Part shown: piece by piece, positions 61,209 to 64,000 of the stretch
How the letters are laid out: every line of letters begins with the position of its first letter
How positions within the stretch are numbered: the first letter of the stretch is position 1
NCBI RefSeq assembly: GCF_020073745.1
Contig: NZ_JAIRAU010000001.1
Location: 930,001-994,000, forward strand
Direction: 5' to 3'
DNA length: 64,000 nucleotides
DNA from: Nannocystis pusilla
GTDB taxonomy: Bacteria > Myxococcota_A > Polyangia > Nannocystales > Nannocystaceae
The notes under the pieces: generated by a model
The model's database searches: none
Told to the model about the DNA's origin: nothing
The model's input: only the letters and a program-made list of their open reading frames with translations
Position numbers and translations under genes: made by a program

Positions 61209-62705
61209 TTAAAAATAACGCTCGCGCAGGCGTTCGGCGCCGCGGCGGAGCACGAGGTCGAGGTCGTCGAGGGTGAGGGGGGCGGCGCCGGAGATCTTTC
61301 GCTCGAGTGCTTCGCCGGCGACGATCTGCAGGGCGCGTTCGCCGGGGGCCGCGGCGGCGCGCAGGGCGTCGAGGGTGAACGGCAGGGCGTCGCTGGCGTA
61401 GGCGAAGGCGCGCTCGGCCGACTCGCTGTCGACGACGACGACGGCCGGGAACTCGGCGCGCAGCGAGGCGACCAGGCGCGCGGGGGTGCGGGTCGGGGCG
61501 CCGAGGCGGCCGCTGAGCTGCACCGCGAGCACGCCGCCGGGGCTCAGGCGGGCGCGGCACAGCGCGTAGAACTCGCGGGTGTGCAGGTAGGCCTCGCCGA
61601 GGGTCAGCGGCGACGGCAGGTCGACGGCGATGAGGTCGAAGCGCTGGTCGGTGGCGGCCAGGAATTGCTTGCCGTCGGCCAGGACCAGCCGCCAGTTGGG
61701 CAGGCGCGCCAGCGGCTCGCCGGGTGTGAAGAAGCGCGCGCCGGCGTCGACCACCGCCGGATCGATCTCCACCGTCGTCAGGTGATCGGACATGGCCGAA
61801 AGTTCAGGCACCATCGACAGCGTGCCGTTGCCGACCAGCAGCGCGCGAGCCGGGCGGACCAGGCCGGCCGGGGCGCGCGCGAGGTAGTGGTTGAGGGTGC
61901 CGAGGTCGCGGTCGTCGAGGTCGCGCAGGCCGTCGAGGTAGAGCATGCGGCCGCGGCCCGGGGCGGTCACGACCTCGACCCGCTGGTAGGGCGAATCGAC
62001 CGACCACACCACCTCGGCGCCGGCGATCTGGTGCTTGTGGCGATATACGAGGTCGGCGCCGAGGCGGGACAGCGGCAGGTGGGTGGCGCAGGCGATCGCG
62101 GCGGCGATCGTGCAAGCGACGGTGACGAGCGGGCGGCCGATCGCGGCGTGGACCAGGCCGACGAGGGCGGCGGCGAGGACGGCGAAGCGCAGGCCGGGGG
62201 CGCTGCCGAGGGCGAGGGCGGCGGCGCTGCCGAGGCCGAAGCCGAGCAGTTCGGCGGTGTAGCCGCGGCGCAAGGCGGCGAGGCGGTCGGCCGGCTCGCC
62301 GTGGCGGTCGAGCAGGGCCGGGACGATCGCGGTGAACGGGGCCGCGGCGGCGAATGTCAACACCGCGAGCACGAGCAGCAATTCGGGGCCCGAGCCGCCG
62401 CGCAGCAGGCACAGGCCGGCGACGGCGAATCGCGGCAGCGCCGGCGACAGCAGCAGCAGCGCGCCGCAGGCCAGCAGCAGGCGGGCGAGCGCGCGGGGCG
62501 ACAGGCGGCCGCCGAGCTGATAGCCGAGCGAGGCGGCCGCGAGCGCGGCGGCGGAGACCACCAGCAGCACGACCTCCTCGCCGTAGAGGAGGCTGACGAG
62601 CTCGCGCACGACGACCTGCTGGCTCGCCCCGAAGCACAGGCCGGCCAGCAGCAGGGTCGCGACCTCTCGCACCGGCGAGGCGCGCGCTGGGGCGCGGACG
62701 GTCAC
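61209..62705 (-). CDS. Spermidine-synthase-like protein with N-terminal membrane domain
   Basis: The 498-residue protein has about seven membrane segments (residues about 10-215, e.g. FGASQQVVVRELVSLLYGEEVVLLVVSAAAL) and a C-terminal spermidine-synthase/methyltransferase fold (about 235-498). The Rossmann part has LVGNGTLSMVPEL in place of the usual GGGDG, TVEIDPAVVDAGARFF, FDLIAVDLPSPLTLGEAYLHTREFYALCRARLSPGGVLAVQLSG. The gatekeeper Asp-containing motif is altered (DLPSPL), so a real polyamine activity is doubtful. It starts at GTG overlapping the lipoprotein stop (GTGA). Such fused proteins often sit near DUF4266-type or cytochrome genes. Confidence 0.82.
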   Translation of the reverse strand: MTVRAPARASPVREVATLLLAGLCFGASQQVVVRELVSLLYGEEVVLLVVSAAALAAASLGYQLGGRLSPRALARLLLACGALLLLSPALPRFAVAGLCLLRGGSGPELLLVLAVLTFAAAAPFTAIVPALLDRHGEPADRLAALRRGYTAELLGFGLGSAAALALGSAPGLRFAVLAAALVGLVHAAIGRPLVTVACTIAAAIACATHLPLSRLGADLVYRHKHQIAGAEVVWSVDSPYQRVEVVTAPGRGRMLYLDGLRDLDDRDLGTLNHYLARAPAGLVRPARALLVGNGTLSMVPELSAMSDHLTTVEIDPAVVDAGARFFTPGEPLARLPNWRLVLADGKQFLAATDQRFDLIAVDLPSPLTLGEAYLHTREFYALCRARLSPGGVLAVQLSGRLGAPTRTPARLVASLRAEFPAVVVVDSESAERAFAYASDALPFTLDALRAAAAPGERALQIVAGEALERKISGAAPLTLDDLDLVLRRGAERLRERYF

Positions 62706-63148
62706 AACGGGAGGGGCAGGGTGGTCGTGTCGGTGTCCTTGTCCTTGTCCTCGTCCTTGTCCTTGTCCTCGTCCTTGTCCTTGTCCTTGTCCTCGTCCTT
62801 GTCCTTGTCGGTGTCGGTGCCGGTGGTGAAGCTCGGCGGGAGGTCGAGCTTCGGCGCGCCGGACGGATCGGGCGGGGCGGTCGTCGAGGTCGACGTCGTG
62901 CCGGTGGTCCCGCCGGAGGTCGTCGGCGAACCGGTGGTCGCGCTGTCGCTGGCCGAAGCGCCGCTCGTGGTCGTGCCGGGGGCCGCGCCGGAGTTGTTGC
63001 CGTCGCTGTCGCTGTCGCTGTCGCTGCCCATCCATGGCGGGACCGCGGTCGTGAAGTTATTGGTCGCGCTGTCGCCCGAGTTACCGAGCCCGCCGCAGGC
63101 GGTCAGGCTGAGGGCCAGCGCGAGTGTGCTACGTGCCTTAATGGCCAT
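62702..63148 (-). CDS. Ser/Thr-rich lipoprotein with Asp-Lys repeats
   Basis: The 148-residue lipoprotein (ALSLTAC-GGLGN) consists of a low-complexity Ser/Asp/Gly/Thr region with SDSDSDSD and Thr-rich blocks, and a tail of DKDKDED repeats (about residues 110-142), encoded by tandem gtccttgtcctc hexamer-type DNA. No family is recognised. It is the first gene of the leftward operon, coupled by GTGA overlap to the spermidine-synthase-like gene. Its promoter faces the DUF3570 gene. Repetitive acidic/basic tails may bind cations, which is speculative. Confidence 0.7.
   Translation of the reverse strand: MAIKARSTLALALSLTACGGLGNSGDSATNNFTTAVPPWMGSDSDSDSDGNNSGAAPGTTTSGASASDSATTGSPTTSGGTTGTTSTSTTAPPDPSGAPKLDLPPSFTTGTDTDKDKDEDKDKDKDEDKDKDEDKDKDTDTTTLPLPL
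62728..62815. repeat. GTCCTTGTCCTC-type microsatellite in coding DNA
   Basis: Repeated gtcctt and gtcctc hexamers encode alternating Asp-Lys and Asp-Glu on the minus strand of the lipoprotein gene. All changes are by hexamer, so copy changes keep the frame. Confidence 0.9.
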
Positions 63149-63199
63149 GTCTTAAAACTCCGGAGTTGACGGGAAACGGCGCCAGGGATAGTCTCCGAT

Positions 63200-63228
63200 C
63201 TGAAAATGGATTTCAAAATTAATTTCAG
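63200..63228. promoter_or_regulatory. Operator-like region with TGAAA-N5-TTTCA
   Basis: The A+T-rich pocket contains TGAAA-ATGGA-TTTCA (63201-63215), followed by AAATTAATTTCAG. The same TGAAA-N5-TTTCA core with the following AA lies at the heme receptor promoter (30785-30799). It stands between the divergent lipoprotein operon and DUF3570 gene. A shared iron- or heme-responsive regulator is inferred. Confidence 0.5.
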
Positions 63229-63265
63229 GGGTTCGCGCGTTTTGCGCTGACGTAGTTCGCCGGCG

Positions 63266-64000
63266 ATGAGGTGGATCCCCCTGAGCGTGGCTCTGCTCCT
63301 CGCGAGCGAGCCGTCCCCGATTGGGGGTCAGTTGCGCGGCGGCATCTACGTGCGCACCGACAGCGACCGGACGACCGTCATTTCGCCGCGGGCGCACGTG
63401 CGGCAGCAGATCGGCAGCCCGCAGACGAACCTCGACGTCACGTACAGCCTCGACGCGTGGACCAGCGCCTCGGTCGACATCCGCACCGCGGCCACGCCGG
63501 TCGTCCGCGAGAACCGTCACGAGGGGGTCGTGGGGGTGGAGCGCGAGCGCGGCAACACGGCGTGGTCGGCGTCGTATCGCTTCTCGCACGAGCCGGATTA
63601 CCTGGCCAACAGCGCGACGCTCGGCGGCAAGGTCGACCTGGCCCAGCGGACGATCACCCTGGCCGGCCGGCTGTTCGGCGCGCTCGACCGCGTCGGTCGC
63701 TCGGGCGACCCGACCTTCCGCGAGCCGCTGCGCGCCGGCGGGGCGCTGGTCAGCGCGACCTTCGTGCTCACCCGGACGACGCTGCTGCAGCTCGCCTACG
63801 AGCTGCGCGGCTCGCTCGGCTACATGGCGAGCCCGTACCGCTTCGTCGCCGTCGGCGGCGGCGACGGGCTGTGCAACGAGACGACCCAGTTCTGCCTGCC
63901 CGAGGTGCACCCGCGACGGCGCAACCGCCACGCGTGGGTGCTGCGGGCCCGCCAGGCGCTGCACCGCAAGGTCTCGCTCGGCGCGACCTACCGCTTCTAC
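63266..64000 (+). CDS. DUF3570-like outer-membrane protein, cut by window edge
   Basis: The frame is open from ATG at 63266 to the last base; 245 codons are visible. A short signal-like start (MRWIPLSVALLLASE) is followed by IYVRTDSDRTTVISPRAHVRQQIG, LDVTYSLDAWTSASVDIRTAATPVV, and strand pairs such as WSASYRFSHEPDYLANSATLG. These match the start of DUF3570 barrel proteins, in which SSASVD-like motifs recur. The family is outer-membrane and generally encoded with DUF4266 and ApbE-type flavin transferase. The C-terminal part and any partner gene lie beyond the window. Divergent promoter shared with the leftward operon. Confidence 0.7.
   Translation, partial: MRWIPLSVALLLASEPSPIGGQLRGGIYVRTDSDRTTVISPRAHVRQQIGSPQTNLDVTYSLDAWTSASVDIRTAATPVVRENRHEGVVGVERERGNTAWSASYRFSHEPDYLANSATLGGKVDLAQRTITLAGRLFGALDRVGRSGDPTFREPLRAGGALVSATFVLTRTTLLQLAYELRGSLGYMASPYRFVAVGGGDGLCNETTQFCLPEVHPRRRNRHAWVLRARQALHRKVSLGATYRFY

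Overview
The window is very GC-rich DNA with long overlapping spurious reading frames on both strands. Many predicted proteins look like those of predatory Myxococcota, most like the Nannocystaceae group. The signs are Thr/Ser-rich lipoproteins with 'CGDGxxxxGEECDDGN' cysteine repeats, a MYXO-CTERM-type tail, Oar-like TonB receptors, and many sensor kinases and lipoproteins. This placement is inferred from protein style only. No rRNA, tRNA, CRISPR array, transposase or phage gene was seen.

Layout. 0-7 kb (minus strand): an ATP-grasp glutathione-synthetase-like enzyme, a YCII protein, then an outer-membrane set (TonB receptor, lipoprotein, Pro-rich membrane protein). 7-10 kb: proB-proA for proline synthesis. 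11-15.6 kb: a diheme peroxidase, a membrane methyltransferase-like protein, an MmcQ-fold protein with a histone-H1-like tail, and a wrecked type VI secretion VgrG/lipase locus. 15.7-26 kb: an APH/P-loop fusion, cysteine-repeat and other lipoproteins, a metal/heme surface cluster, an AI-2E family transporter and a WS/DGAT acyltransferase. 27-31 kb: a heme uptake operon (TonB receptor, HmuY, HmuS) behind Fur-like boxes. 31-36 kb: an alpha/beta hydrolase, a MurL-like epimerase and an OpuC-type ABC transporter with fused permease and binding domains, joined by 4-base start/stop overlaps. 36-40 kb: four tandem paralogous Cys-rich lipoproteins. 40-48.7 kb: OmpA-like, BON-domain, sugar-dehydrogenase, erythromycin-esterase-like and membrane proteins. 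48.8-57.3 kb: two sensory operons (V4R protein + small protein + hybrid kinase; FIST protein + GAF kinase) around a methanethiol oxidase/membrane protein pair. 57.4-64 kb: a coupled operon carrying DUF2271, DUF4266, heme-motif and spermidine-synthase-like proteins, divergent from a DUF3570 outer-membrane protein cut by the right edge.

Two signals stand out. First, a dispersed 14-bp hairpin, TGTCC-N4-GGACA, is scattered over the whole window. I count 11 exact copies plus many one-mismatch or half copies, between genes and also in frame inside genes, where it often encodes C-P-x-G-Q/H. Second, the DUF2271/DUF4266/DUF3570 locus shares a TGAAA-N5-TTTCA operator with the heme uptake promoter. It also contains an in-frame fusion of a MYXO-CTERM tail to a DUF4266 lipoprotein.
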